The notes under the pieces: model-generated
The model's database searches: none
What the model was told of the DNA's origin: nothing
Seen by the model: the letters and a program-made list of their open reading frames with translations, nothing else
Part shown: positions 1 through 7,234 of the stretch, piece by piece
How the letters are laid out: each line of letters begins with the position of its first letter
Numbering within the stretch: the stretch's first letter is position 1
Origin: an uncultured Lachnospiraceae bacterium
GTDB lineage: Bacteria > Bacillota_A > Clostridia > Lachnospirales > Lachnospiraceae
NCBI GenBank assembly: GCA_910585655.1
Contig: CAJUFW010000045.1
Span: 1-20,377, forward strand
Direction: 5' to 3'
DNA: 20,377 bases
Program-made: the position numbers and the translations under genes

Positions 1-17
1 TTTTTTCGTTTCTTCAT
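1..17 (-). CDS. possible start of a truncated minus-strand gene
   Basis: On the minus strand an ATG at 17-15 opens a frame (M-K-K-R-K...) that runs off the window. It is preceded at 26-33 by a purine-rich AAGGGTGG, about 8 bases upstream, which is a weak Shine-Dalgarno match. A basic start of this kind often begins a signal peptide, but only five codons are visible. It would lie 80 bases downstream of the secreted-protein gene on the same strand and could be in an operon with it. No function can be assigned. Confidence 0.3.
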
Positions 18-41
18 AATAATAACCACCCTTCAAACAAG

Positions 42-85
42 TTAAGAAGTCATTTGATATAATAACAATTCAAATAACTTCTTAA
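42..85. repeat. inverted repeat downstream of the secreted-protein gene
   Basis: Arms TTAAGAAGT (42-50) and ACTTCTTAA (77-85) pair perfectly. After one mismatch (51/76), ATTTG (52-56) pairs with CAAAT (71-75), leaving a 14-base AT-rich loop. It lies 3' of the minus-strand gene, but no T-run follows it on that strand, so it is not a typical rho-independent terminator. It may be an mRNA 3' stabiliser or an intercistronic hairpin. A short T-rich stretch follows on the plus strand. Confidence 0.5.
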
Positions 86-98
86 TATTTTTGTTAAA

Positions 99-1478
99 TT
101 AATTTGGACTTGTAGTATATCTCCAACTAATAGCATTTGATTCAACATGGTTAGTTTGATGAGTATGATAATTATATACCTCAAATACAATTCTCAATAC
201 CCCATTAGCAGAAACCGAATTATTATTTCCTCCTTGTGGCTGCGCATATTTTAAATCAGTTAATATTTTCGCACTATGACCATTTGTGTAAGTATTTTGG
301 TATAACTCTAAACTTGTAAATTCAGTACCAACCGCTGATACATATTGGGAATTACTAGATACCAGTACTCCATTTGTATTTCCCAATATAATACTCTCTG
401 TTGCACCAGACATACTGCGTAACCAAGAAAGTATTTCTGTAACAGTTACTGCACCTGGAACTTTTGATAAAACCTTTTTCTTGATTAAAGTGTCAATTTT
501 GGTGCCAATTCCTACACTTGCGCCTCCATTAATTGCTTTAGCACTTATATATTTTTTTGTAAAAGCAGTTCTTTCTCCACAACCTAATTCCAAATCTACT
601 TTTAAATATCTAATGGGATTTGCAGCCGCCCTATATTCCGTTCCATTTAACCTTGTAACTTCTGCAATTTCAAAACTTGCCTCCCATTGCCCAGTTACAC
701 CTTGAATATCCGAATATTGATATTCAACATGTGGCACAGACATAGCAACAAATTCATCAGAACCAATATTATATCTTTGAGTGTAAGTTACAGGGCTTAT
801 CCAGCTTAGCATAGGACTTATGCTTTGCGAAACAACGGAATTCACTCCTAACTCTTTCAAAATCTCATCTGTCGTTTCAATTTCTACAATCTCCTCTGGC
901 TCCACAATATCAAGAAACCAATAAATATCAATTTCTTTTTCTTCCTTTAACAGAGGAATTGGCACATCTACTTCAAATAAAAGGGGAGCTTCAACTAACA
1001 CCACTTCTTTATTTTTTACAAGATACAATTTTATGTTCTTTCCCTCAATTTTCTGAAATAATAAGGAAGTATCTAAATCCTCTCCAACATATAATTCTCC
1101 CAGTAATATCTTGTAGCCTTCTGACACAACACCATTATTCAAATTTAAATAAGATTCGCCTCGATATCCCTTTTCCAACACACCGGAAACCGAAATGATC
1201 TCATTCCTTAATTTAACATTAAAAGAAAGTTCATTTCCATTTAAAACCCAATTTTCTAATGTTGCTTTGTAAAAAGAACTTTTATCTAACTGTTGTAAAT
1301 CCTTTCTAGCCTCAACCGCTCCAACAAAGTACTCATTAAACTCTTTCATAGACATTTCTATACCCGTTGCAGCATCTTTATTTTCCTCTGTTATCGCTGA
1401 TACTTTTTGTCTTGAGATTCCAATAAATGCTATCATACAAAAGGTTATAGCTACTAAGTATAAAATCTTTTTCTTCAT
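99..1478 (-). CDS. secreted protein of unknown family
   Basis: A 459-residue exported protein I do not recognise. The ATG at 1478 is chosen because AGGAGG lies at 1487-1492 with 8-base spacing; an in-frame ATG at 1529 has no ribosome site. Residues 1-30 form a clear signal peptide: MKKK, a hydrophobic core (ILYLVAITFCMIAFIGI), and likely cleavage after KVSA. The mature part has no obvious catalytic motif, anchor, lipobox or C-terminal membrane segment, so it is probably released or held non-covalently. It has an acidic stretch around residues 195-220 and a serine/asparagine-rich C-terminal third that looks beta-rich. By eye it is clearly more AT-rich than the sugar locus, which may mean recent acquisition. 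It is divergent from the small peptide gene across a 363-base region and could be a target of the neighbouring regulator; that link is inference only. Confidence 0.75.
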   Translation of the reverse strand: MKKKILYLVAITFCMIAFIGISRQKVSAITEENKDAATGIEMSMKEFNEYFVGAVEARKDLQQLDKSSFYKATLENWVLNGNELSFNVKLRNEIISVSGVLEKGYRGESYLNLNNGVVSEGYKILLGELYVGEDLDTSLLFQKIEGKNIKLYLVKNKEVVLVEAPLLFEVDVPIPLLKEEKEIDIYWFLDIVEPEEIVEIETTDEILKELGVNSVVSQSISPMLSWISPVTYTQRYNIGSDEFVAMSVPHVEYQYSDIQGVTGQWEASFEIAEVTRLNGTEYRAAANPIRYLKVDLELGCGERTAFTKKYISAKAINGGASVGIGTKIDTLIKKKVLSKVPGAVTVTEILSWLRSMSGATESIILGNTNGVLVSSNSQYVSAVGTEFTSLELYQNTYTNGHSAKILTDLKYAQPQGGNNNSVSANGVLRIVFEVYNYHTHQTNHVESNAISWRYTTSPN

Positions 1479-1500
1479 AATGTTATCCTCCTGTTTGCCA

Positions 1501-1529
1501 ACTTTAGTATTCGATTTTTTAACTTTCAA
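1501..1529 (-). promoter_or_regulatory. candidate promoter of the secreted-protein gene
   Basis: On the minus strand TTGAAA (1524-1529), a 17-base spacer and TAAAGT (1501-1506) form a moderate sigma-A-type match. Transcription would start only a few bases before the AGGAGG site, giving a very short leader. A perfect TTGACA at 1570-1575 lies further upstream but has no good -10 at normal spacing. Confidence 0.35.
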
Positions 1530-1602
1530 TTTACAGGATTTCTAATATGACTTTTAATGATAATGATCCTGTCAAATCCAATCTCTACCCTGCTCCTCTT
1601 TT

Positions 1603-1632
1603 CATCCCATCATCCCATCATCCCATCATCCC
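1603..1632. repeat. 8-bp tandem repeat, 3.75 copies
   Basis: CATCCCAT occurs head-to-tail at 1603-1610, 1611-1618 and 1619-1626, followed by a partial copy at 1627-1632. It is non-coding and lies upstream of the secreted-protein gene. Perfect short tandem repeats of this sort can change copy number by slippage. Confidence 0.85.
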
Positions 1633-1696
1633 TCCTTCCCATCTCGTTGCACCTTCCTTCCGTTTGTTCTGCCCCTATCCTACCACACCCCCACCC

Positions 1697-1754
1697 AAAA
1701 CAGAATGACGTTTGAAACAATTTCCCCCAATTGTTTCAAACGTCATTCTGTTTT
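1697..1754. repeat. perfect 26-bp inverted repeat, 6-base loop
   Basis: The left arm 1697-1722 (AAAACAGAATGACG, then TTTGAAACAATT) is the exact reverse complement of 1729-1754. The loop is TCCCCC. The right arm is followed by a T/C-rich run to about 1764, so it resembles a long terminator hairpin for plus-strand transcription. However, no plus-strand gene precedes it in the window, and it sits between divergent genes. Alternatives are an operator for a dimeric regulator, an mRNA leader hairpin of either gene, or the remnant of a small mobile element. The pairing is certain; the role is not. Confidence 0.9.
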
Positions 1755-1841
1755 CTTCTTTTTTCCATTATCATTAGGCTCGTATCAAACATCTTATGCA
1801 CGACCCAAAAATATTTTACTACGAAGGAGGTTTCTCTTATT

Positions 1842-2033
1842 ATGAAACTAAAAAAATATCTTACTACCTTAACCACTTTATCACTCTCTCTGGCAGTTCT
1901 TCTTCCTTTCACTCCGCCGCCGGAACCTAAGCCACCTCTCGGCTCCGAGGCAGAGGAACCTGCGCCTGATCCATCAAAAGACAAGCCAGGCGCAGAACCG
2001 CAAAGTGATAAAAAACGACCACCTAAACAATAG
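1842..2033 (+). CDS. small exported peptide, candidate signalling propeptide
   Basis: A 63-residue protein starting at ATG 1842, with AAGGAGG at 1824-1830 (11-base spacing). Its N-terminus MKLKKYLTTLTTLSLSLAVL is a typical basic-plus-hydrophobic export signal of about 22 residues. The rest (about 40 residues) is rich in proline, glutamate, aspartate and lysine, has no cysteine and ends KKRPPKQ. No known family is recognised. The gene is convergent with the HTH/TPR-type regulator gene, with only 11 bases between the two stop codons. In RRNPP systems small exported propeptides encoded beside such regulators are processed to short pheromones, so that role is inferred here. The 3' half of the gene carries a 9-bp inverted repeat (1960-1968 with 1987-1995). 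It could instead be a small secreted protein unrelated to signalling. Confidence 0.65.
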   Translation: MKLKKYLTTLTTLSLSLAVLLPFTPPPEPKPPLGSEAEEPAPDPSKDKPGAEPQSDKKRPPKQ

Positions 2034-2044
2034 CCTGCAGCTTG

Positions 2045-4072
2045 TTATCCCCATTTTACTCCATATTTTTTTTCACAACGTTTTTTAATAAACTTAGCGT
2101 CAGCACTTTGCTTTGCTATGGCTGCAATCACATAACTCTGATAAAACAATGGTATACATACTTTCCGGATTGCAGCCATATCTTGTTTCTCTTGTTCCAT
2201 CTTCTGCTCGGTATTCCAGGCAATTTCATACAACAGATTGCTCACGACATAGGACTTTTGCATCTGATAAGCCAAAGGAAACGCTTCCTCTGCCAACTTC
2301 AACGCCTCGTCGTATTCTCCGTCGCTTCCCAAAGAATTCACCAGATTTTCCACGACCAGCAAATAAGCTGTCGCATTGTATTCCAGCTTCATCCCTTCCT
2401 CCCGGTACTGCACGACTCCCTTTTTCTCCTTCATTCGGGATTTTTCCCGAAACTTTACTAACTGGCTCATCGTCACATGATATCGTTTCTTTGCCTCCTG
2501 GAGTAAACGAATAGCTTCTTTCCGATCTCCTAAATTCTCTAAAGCAATCGAAATACTATTCAGTATCTCCACCTCTATCTTGGTCAAAGGCCAGAGCCGC
2601 AGATCACATCCTTCGTTCACCGTCAGGTGAAACGCTTTCAGAAGCATCTCTAATTCCTGTTCCCGGCTGATCTTTCCCAATTCTCCTTCAATAATGGCAT
2701 AACTACTATCTAAATACTGTTTGTTAAAAACATTTTTTTGCCCATTCTCCTCTTCCAGTCCTTTTTTCAGCTTCTGTAGTTCCTCTTCTGCCTCCTGATA
2801 CCGTCTGCTGCTGATCAACATATCGATCTCCGTGGCAAGCAAGATCAAATCATACCGTTTGGTACGAATTTTCGGATAAAATCGGCAGGTATCCGCCTCC
2901 AGACGTTCCATCAGCCTGATAAAGCGCTTCATGGTCGGCTTCGATTCTCCACGTTCGATAGCGGATAGCCGTTCCGGTTCACAAATATCCTGACATACCT
3001 CGTCTAAGGGACGCTTTTTACTAAGCCGCAAGCGTAGCAACCGCTCTCCCAGTACCTGACCGCGGTAAACCGTATTCAGCAAAGGATAGTGGCAGCGCCG
3101 GATTCTCCATATGGCTTCCAGGTTTTTTTGTAAGATATCCAGGATCAAAATCGCTTTCTGATACAGTTCGGGATCTTCTCCTTCCAGAACCGGCACTCCT
3201 CCTTTTTCCCATCCTAATAGGGACAAACGTAGTAATCCCTTTAACCCATACATCCGATGCTGTTCCCACAGGCAGACCAGTCCCTTTTCGCAAACGGACA
3301 GCTCCGAATACCGCTTCTCCTCCGCCAGCTTTTCTGCCAGGCTGAGTACCGTTTCTGGGTAAAGATAGTTCAGGCGCTTTTTATCTAAGCAATGTGTCTC
3401 TATGTAGGTTAAGATTTCCTGATACAGCCAAATTCCTGTCTGTAAACGGCTTTGGCGTTCTGGATAACACTTACCGTATTTTCCCTGCCGACATTCCTGT
3501 TCCGCCAGTAAAATCAAAATAGCCTGCTCCTGTTTTCCATAGAGAAAACTTTGTATCTGCTCAAAGGAAAAGCCTGGAACAGTCAGGCGAAGAAGCGTCA
3601 ACAGTTCTTCCCTTCTATCGCTTCTATCCCCCTGCTCCATCCAAAGAGCATTCCAGATATAACCGATAAACTGTCTATGCAGCTCTTCCTTTCCAATCCC
3701 CTGCGTATTCCGACGGGTATGTTCTCCGAGCGCCTCCTCTATTTCTCTTTCATATTCCTGTAATAACTGTTTTACAGCACCCCAAAAGCCTTTCCGTAGT
3801 GCATAGACAATCTCATTTCGCCGCTCCAAAAACAAATATTCTGGAAGAGAATACAAGGTTCCATACTCTCCCAAAGAAGCACCAATCCGTTCAAACAGCA
3901 CCTCCAGTACAAAGCTGTCCGGCTCTAAACTGCCTTCCTCGAAACGGGCGCAGGTAGCCGAATCGTATAAGCCATAACAGACTTGCTTCCGTTCCAGCCC
4001 CTGCAGTTTCCGAATCCAGGAGAACAAAGCTCCCATGTGGATATCTTTTTCGTTCTCCTTTTGTGTCTCCAT
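2045..4072 (-). CDS. large HTH regulator with two HTH/helical-repeat modules, RRNPP-like
   Basis: A 675-residue, helix-rich cytoplasmic protein without signal or membrane segments. Residues about 15-70 look like an XRE-type HTH domain (IRKLQGLERKQVCYGLYDSA, then RFEEGSLEPD). A second, clearer one lies at about 337-398 (LGERLLRLRLSKKRPLDEVC, then SAIERGESKP). Each is followed by long amphipathic-helix repeats (about 75-330 and 400-670), with TPR-like pairs such as RRYQEAEEELQKLKKGLE. This HTH-TPR plan is that of peptide-responsive RRNPP regulators. ATG 4072 is chosen because AAGAGG lies at 4080-4085 with 7-base spacing; a later ATG at 4036 is less likely. The ribosome site overlaps the stop of the GH3 gene, so the two are probably co-transcribed. 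The likely ligand source is the convergent small peptide gene. DNA target and effect are unknown. The HTH/TPR call is fairly sure; the quorum-sensing role is inference. Confidence 0.75.
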   Translation of the reverse strand: METQKENEKDIHMGALFSWIRKLQGLERKQVCYGLYDSATCARFEEGSLEPDSFVLEVLFERIGASLGEYGTLYSLPEYLFLERRNEIVYALRKGFWGAVKQLLQEYEREIEEALGEHTRRNTQGIGKEELHRQFIGYIWNALWMEQGDRSDRREELLTLLRLTVPGFSFEQIQSFLYGKQEQAILILLAEQECRQGKYGKCYPERQSRLQTGIWLYQEILTYIETHCLDKKRLNYLYPETVLSLAEKLAEEKRYSELSVCEKGLVCLWEQHRMYGLKGLLRLSLLGWEKGGVPVLEGEDPELYQKAILILDILQKNLEAIWRIRRCHYPLLNTVYRGQVLGERLLRLRLSKKRPLDEVCQDICEPERLSAIERGESKPTMKRFIRLMERLEADTCRFYPKIRTKRYDLILLATEIDMLISSRRYQEAEEELQKLKKGLEEENGQKNVFNKQYLDSSYAIIEGELGKISREQELEMLLKAFHLTVNEGCDLRLWPLTKIEVEILNSISIALENLGDRKEAIRLLQEAKKRYHVTMSQLVKFREKSRMKEKKGVVQYREEGMKLEYNATAYLLVVENLVNSLGSDGEYDEALKLAEEAFPLAYQMQKSYVVSNLLYEIAWNTEQKMEQEKQDMAAIRKVCIPLFYQSYVIAAIAKQSADAKFIKKRCEKKYGVKWG

Positions 4073-4083
4073 CTATTTTCCTC

Positions 4084-5781
4084 TTACAACCTAGTATCCC
4101 ATTTCCCACAGAACGGATCCACCGGGTTTGTCCCCTTGAATTCGCTCCGTCCCATCAGCTTATCCATCAGGGCTTCCAGTACGTCGTCGTTGGAATTGTA
4201 GGTATTGATAAAGGTCTTTACACGCGGTACGTCCAGCAAGTGATATGGATTCTCTACCGAAATGAAAATCGTCGGTATGGAATTGACCCAATGCGGACAG
4301 TTGGCGCCCATCGGCTGCTGCCACTCAATACGCACTGTCGTCTGGTTGGACTTGGTGGACATATTCGCCAGATAAATGATGTAATCGTAGTTCTTGGTCG
4401 TCTCGTCGTTTCTTGGGGTGCTGCCCTCAAACATCGGTGCCGGTACAAAGGTCGTTACCTCAAAGCCCTCTTTTTCCAGCATCTCCTTCACATGGTCGCA
4501 GACACCGGCTTTTACGGTGTAGGCAACGCCCTGACCGGACTCGATCGGACAGTACAGCACTCTCTTTTTCTTTGGATCTAACGGCAGAACGCCCTTTTCT
4601 TCCTTGACTAAGGTAACGGACTGATCGGCGATTTCCTTTGCCCATTTCTTATGCTCTTCACAGCCTAATACCTGCATAGCATCCTCCAACTTGAGATCCT
4701 CGGTCTGCTCATGCAGCTTTAAGGCAGCCTTCAAAGCTAAAATCCTGGTGACAGCCTCGTCCAGACGCTCCTTGGTAATGGTACCGTCTGCTACTCCGGC
4801 TTTCATATATTCCAAGTCCTCTGCCATGTTTTTATTGAATAAGAAGATATCTGCACCACAGGCAATGGAATATGGTACGGATTTGGAACGATCCATCGGA
4901 ATCGTAAAACCTGCCATGGTCGTAGCATCCGTACAAATCAGACCGTTAAAGCCTAACACCTTCCGCAGTAAGCCTTCCGGTCCTACTAATTCAGGAGAAA
5001 GATTACCCGGCATAATATCCTCATCCTTTAAGGATGGATTGAGCTTTTTCTGCCATGCCGGCTGCATGATATGCCCTACCATGACAGTCAGAGCGCCAGC
5101 CTCTATCGACTGTTTGTAGTTCTCGCCATAAGTAGCCATCCACTCGTCGCAGTCCATGTCGTTGATCGAAGCCACTAAGTGCTGGTCACGCTCGTCACGT
5201 CCGTCGCCAGGGAAATGCTTGATCGAAACTGCCACGCCAAGCTTTTGGCATTCCTCGGTATAGGCACGTCCAAAGGCAGCGACTCTAGCTGGATCGGAAC
5301 CAAAGGTACGAGTATTGGTAATCGGATTCCGGAAATTATAGTCGATGTCGATGATCGGCGCAAACGCCCAGTTCGCACCTACTGCCTTTCCTTCACGGGC
5401 GCAGAGGATACCAAGCCTGCGGGCATTTTCCACATCATCCGTAGCGGCGATTTCCAAAGGAGCCCCTACCAAGGTTCCTTCATTTACGATTCCATTACCA
5501 CCCTTTTCCAAATTGGCTGCAATCAACATTGGAATCTTGCATTTTTTACGGAACAGGTTGGTAGCGTTTACTGCCTCTTCTGCCGAGCAAGGACGATACA
5601 TGACGCCAGACGGCTTTAGCGTATCTAACAGCTCGTCGATGTCCTTTTCGCTGTATTCTCTCATACAAGGGAAGAAAAGCTGCTCGATTTTCTCTTCTTC
5701 TGTCATCTCTGCCAGCGTCTTGTTTACCCACTCCACATCTGCGTCGCTTAAATAAAACGGCTTTGCTTTCATGTCAAACAT
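4084..5781 (-). CDS. glycoside hydrolase family 3, NagZ-like, cytoplasmic
   Basis: A 565-residue enzyme likely to remove terminal beta-linked sugars, probably N-acetylhexosamine, from imported oligosaccharides. The N-terminal domain (about 10-350) is the GH3 barrel. KHFPGDGRDERDQH at 188-201 corresponds to the NagZ loop KHFPGHG...DSH, whose Asp-His pair acts as acid/base, and D285 in ICTDATTMAGF is the expected nucleophile. The third His of the usual motif is Asp193 here. Residues about 370-565 form a second alpha/beta domain, as in two-domain Firmicute members. There is no signal peptide. ATG 5781 has AAGGAG at 5791-5796 (9-base spacing). Some members of this NagZ-type subgroup are phosphorylases, so phosphorolysis cannot be excluded. 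The gene is divergent from the response regulator and 11 bases upstream of the HTH regulator gene. Confidence 0.88.
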   Translation of the reverse strand: MFDMKAKPFYLSDADVEWVNKTLAEMTEEEKIEQLFFPCMREYSEKDIDELLDTLKPSGVMYRPCSAEEAVNATNLFRKKCKIPMLIAANLEKGGNGIVNEGTLVGAPLEIAATDDVENARRLGILCAREGKAVGANWAFAPIIDIDYNFRNPITNTRTFGSDPARVAAFGRAYTEECQKLGVAVSIKHFPGDGRDERDQHLVASINDMDCDEWMATYGENYKQSIEAGALTVMVGHIMQPAWQKKLNPSLKDEDIMPGNLSPELVGPEGLLRKVLGFNGLICTDATTMAGFTIPMDRSKSVPYSIACGADIFLFNKNMAEDLEYMKAGVADGTITKERLDEAVTRILALKAALKLHEQTEDLKLEDAMQVLGCEEHKKWAKEIADQSVTLVKEEKGVLPLDPKKKRVLYCPIESGQGVAYTVKAGVCDHVKEMLEKEGFEVTTFVPAPMFEGSTPRNDETTKNYDYIIYLANMSTKSNQTTVRIEWQQPMGANCPHWVNSIPTIFISVENPYHLLDVPRVKTFINTYNSNDDVLEALMDKLMGRSEFKGTNPVDPFCGKWDTRL

Positions 5782-5915
5782 GTTTATTCTCTCCTTTTCT
5801 TTTCCTGGTGATTTTCGTTCTGTCCTTCTCCGGTCTAATCCGACTTTTTTTATCCTGATTTAACTTTTGAAGAGACAAGGAACGAAGTATGAGACACGCG
5901 TCCCACACCCCTTCT

Positions 5916-5944
5916 ATTATACCATATTTTCTTTTATTCCACAA
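5916..5944 (-). promoter_or_regulatory. promoter of the GH3 gene
   Basis: On the minus strand TTGTGG (5939-5944), a 17-base spacer and a perfect TATAAT (5916-5921) form a strong sigma-A promoter about 135 bases upstream of the GH3 start. It would drive GH3 and then the HTH regulator. A hairpin begins right beside the -35 box. Confidence 0.7.
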
Positions 5945-5946
5945 TG

Positions 5947-5985
5947 AAAAATCAGAAAAAGCCTTTGTTGCTTCTTCTGATTTTT
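5947..5985. repeat. 16-bp imperfect inverted repeat beside the GH3 -35 box
   Basis: The left arm 5947-5962 (AAAAATCAGAAAAAGC) pairs with 5970-5985 (GCTTCTTCTGATTTTT) with a single mismatch and a 7-base loop. T-rich sequence follows on the plus strand, so it could stop transcription running towards the response regulator. Its position touching the GH3 -35 element also fits an operator. Confidence 0.6.
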
Positions 5986-6001
5986 TCTCGTATTTTTTGT
6001 G

Positions 6002-6030
6002 CAAGTTGCCAAAAACCGAAAGGCAGCTTG
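6002..6030. repeat. 9-bp hairpin upstream of the response-regulator promoter
   Basis: CAAGTTGCC (6002-6010) pairs with GGCAGCTTG (6022-6030) with one G-U pair in RNA and an 11-base A-rich loop, followed by a T-rich stretch. With the previous hairpin it makes two terminator-like structures in tandem ahead of the plus-strand gene. Confidence 0.5.
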
Positions 6031-6088
6031 TCTTCCTGATTTTTACAGAGTTTCCCAGCAAAAAAGTAACATAGTTCCTTCATTTTGG

Positions 6089-6118
6089 TTGCAAACTCCC
6101 CCCGCTTCCATGTATAAT
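6089..6118 (+). promoter_or_regulatory. promoter of the response regulator gene
   Basis: TTGCAA (6089-6094), an 18-base spacer and a perfect TATAAT (6113-6118) lie about 55 bases upstream of the ATG at 6173. This is a good sigma-A match and suggests constitutive or modest basal expression of the regulator. Confidence 0.65.
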
Positions 6119-6172
6119 GAGATTATCACAGGAAACCAAAGATACCGCAGATACGAAAGAGGTGGGTATACC

Positions 6173-7234
6173 ATGGGAAAGTATAAGCTGATGCTGGTAG
6201 ATGACGAGCCGTGGGCTTTAGTCGGCTTACAGGAAATCATTGACTGGGAAGCGAACGGATTTACGATCGTAGCATGCTGTTCTTGCGGAACGGAAGCATT
6301 AGAGCAAGCCGGGCAGCTTCGCCCGGACGCCGTAGTGACCGATATCCGTATGCCTGACCTGACCGGCTTGCAGCTTATCGAGCGACTCAGAAACTGGCAG
6401 CCGCAAATCGAATGTATCGTCGTCAGCGCCTATTCTGATTTTGAGCTGGCAAGAGAAGCGATCCGCCTGGCTGCCGTTTACTATGTTCTAAAGCCGCTCT
6501 CTGCCGAGGAAGTCGAAGAAGCCGCCAGACTGATGCGGCAGAACCTTGACCGACAGGATCATGGTATTGGGCAGGACGGGCAGCAGGAAAACACTATCCT
6601 GCAAATTGATATCGCCAATCCGGTGCTTCCTTCTATTGACGGAAAGGGACGAAGCTGTTATCTTCTGCTGGCAGACAGCCTTTCCAAGCTTCCGGCACAG
6701 GAAACCAAAAAGGGATATTGGCTTCTTCTCCAGGTCGAAGAATATTTTGGTATTCTTACGGATCGGCTGCCGGCAGATCTCCCCGACGGCTGTGGCGTCA
6801 GCATTGCGTTCCCGGATACCTCCGAAGCCGCCTTGATGCTTCAGACGGCTACTGCCTCCCTAGAAGGCGGTTTCCGCTTTGCCCAGTCGGAGGACTACGG
6901 GAAATCCCAGGTATCCGTAGCAGATATCCAATTTTACCTTTATACCCATTTAGACGAAAATATATCTTTGGGACAGCTTGCAAAATATTTTTATATTACC
7001 GAAACTTATCTTTGCGATATTTTTAAAAAACAGACCGGTGAAACGATTGTCAGCTTCCTTCGCAGGCTTCGTATTTACCGCTCGAAAAAGCTGTTGGTGG
7101 CAAGTACGCTTTCCCTTAGCGAAATCGCTGCCCGCTGCGGTTACAAAGATTATTCCTACTTTGGTAAACATTTTAAGGCAGACGTTGGTATGTCACCGGA
7201 TTTATACCGGAAACGGGGGCGGCAGCTTTTATAG
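6173..7234 (+). CDS. AraC-family response regulator, YesN-type
   Basis: A 353-residue cytoplasmic transcription activator. The receiver domain (1-120) has the acidic pair D10-D11, phospho-acceptor D57 (VVTDIRMPDLTG), S85 and K107 (VLKPLS). A poorly conserved linker (about 125-245) follows. The C-terminal AraC domain (about 250-350) has two HTH motifs, the second in LSLSEIAARCGYKDYSYFGK followed by FKADVGMSPDLYRK. ATG 6173 follows AGAGGTGG at 6159-6166; upstream in-frame ATGs lack ribosome sites. It is shorter than many YesN proteins (about 500 residues), mainly in the linker. The partner is presumably the YesM-type kinase encoded convergently. Targets are probably the transporter operon at 9281 and GH3. 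The family call is certain; the regulon is inferred from adjacency. Confidence 0.92.
   Translation: MGKYKLMLVDDEPWALVGLQEIIDWEANGFTIVACCSCGTEALEQAGQLRPDAVVTDIRMPDLTGLQLIERLRNWQPQIECIVVSAYSDFELAREAIRLAAVYYVLKPLSAEEVEEAARLMRQNLDRQDHGIGQDGQQENTILQIDIANPVLPSIDGKGRSCYLLLADSLSKLPAQETKKGYWLLLQVEEYFGILTDRLPADLPDGCGVSIAFPDTSEAALMLQTATASLEGGFRFAQSEDYGKSQVSVADIQFYLYTHLDENISLGQLAKYFYITETYLCDIFKKQTGETIVSFLRRLRIYRSKKLLVASTLSLSEIAARCGYKDYSYFGKHFKADVGMSPDLYRKRGRQLL

Larger units (their letters stand above)
1479..1841. other. 363-base divergent intergenic region
   Basis: This region separates the secreted-protein gene (minus) from the small peptide gene (plus). It contains the candidate promoter at 1501-1529, a C/T-rich stretch around 1590-1700 with a short tandem repeat, and a perfect long inverted repeat at 1697-1754. 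I could not find a convincing -35/-10 pair for the plus-strand peptide gene between the inverted repeat and its ribosome site, so that promoter may need an activator or lie upstream of the hairpin. Confidence 0.6.
5782..6172. other. 391-base divergent regulatory region between GH3 and response regulator
   Basis: This region has no gene. It contains the GH3 promoter (5916-5944, minus), two adjacent hairpins (5947-5985 and 6002-6030) and the response-regulator promoter (6089-6118, plus). The GH3 transcript would have a leader of roughly 130 bases, in which I see no recognisable riboswitch. Confidence 0.7.

Noticed and set aside
1842..2033. AgrD-type cyclic peptide or lanthipeptide precursor
   Set aside because: The peptide has no cysteine in its tail and no leader/core pattern, and no AgrB, modification enzyme or peptidase-transporter gene is nearby.
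4063..4581. Open plus-strand frame of 172 codons antisense to the GH3 gene
   Set aside because: The translation is rich in His, Arg and hydrophobics without domain features, and the GH3 gene on the other strand has all family motifs.
5774..6061. Minus-strand frame across the GH3/response-regulator intergenic region
   Set aside because: It covers the GH3 promoter and hairpins and overlaps the GH3 start, has no ribosome site and encodes a basic low-complexity sequence.
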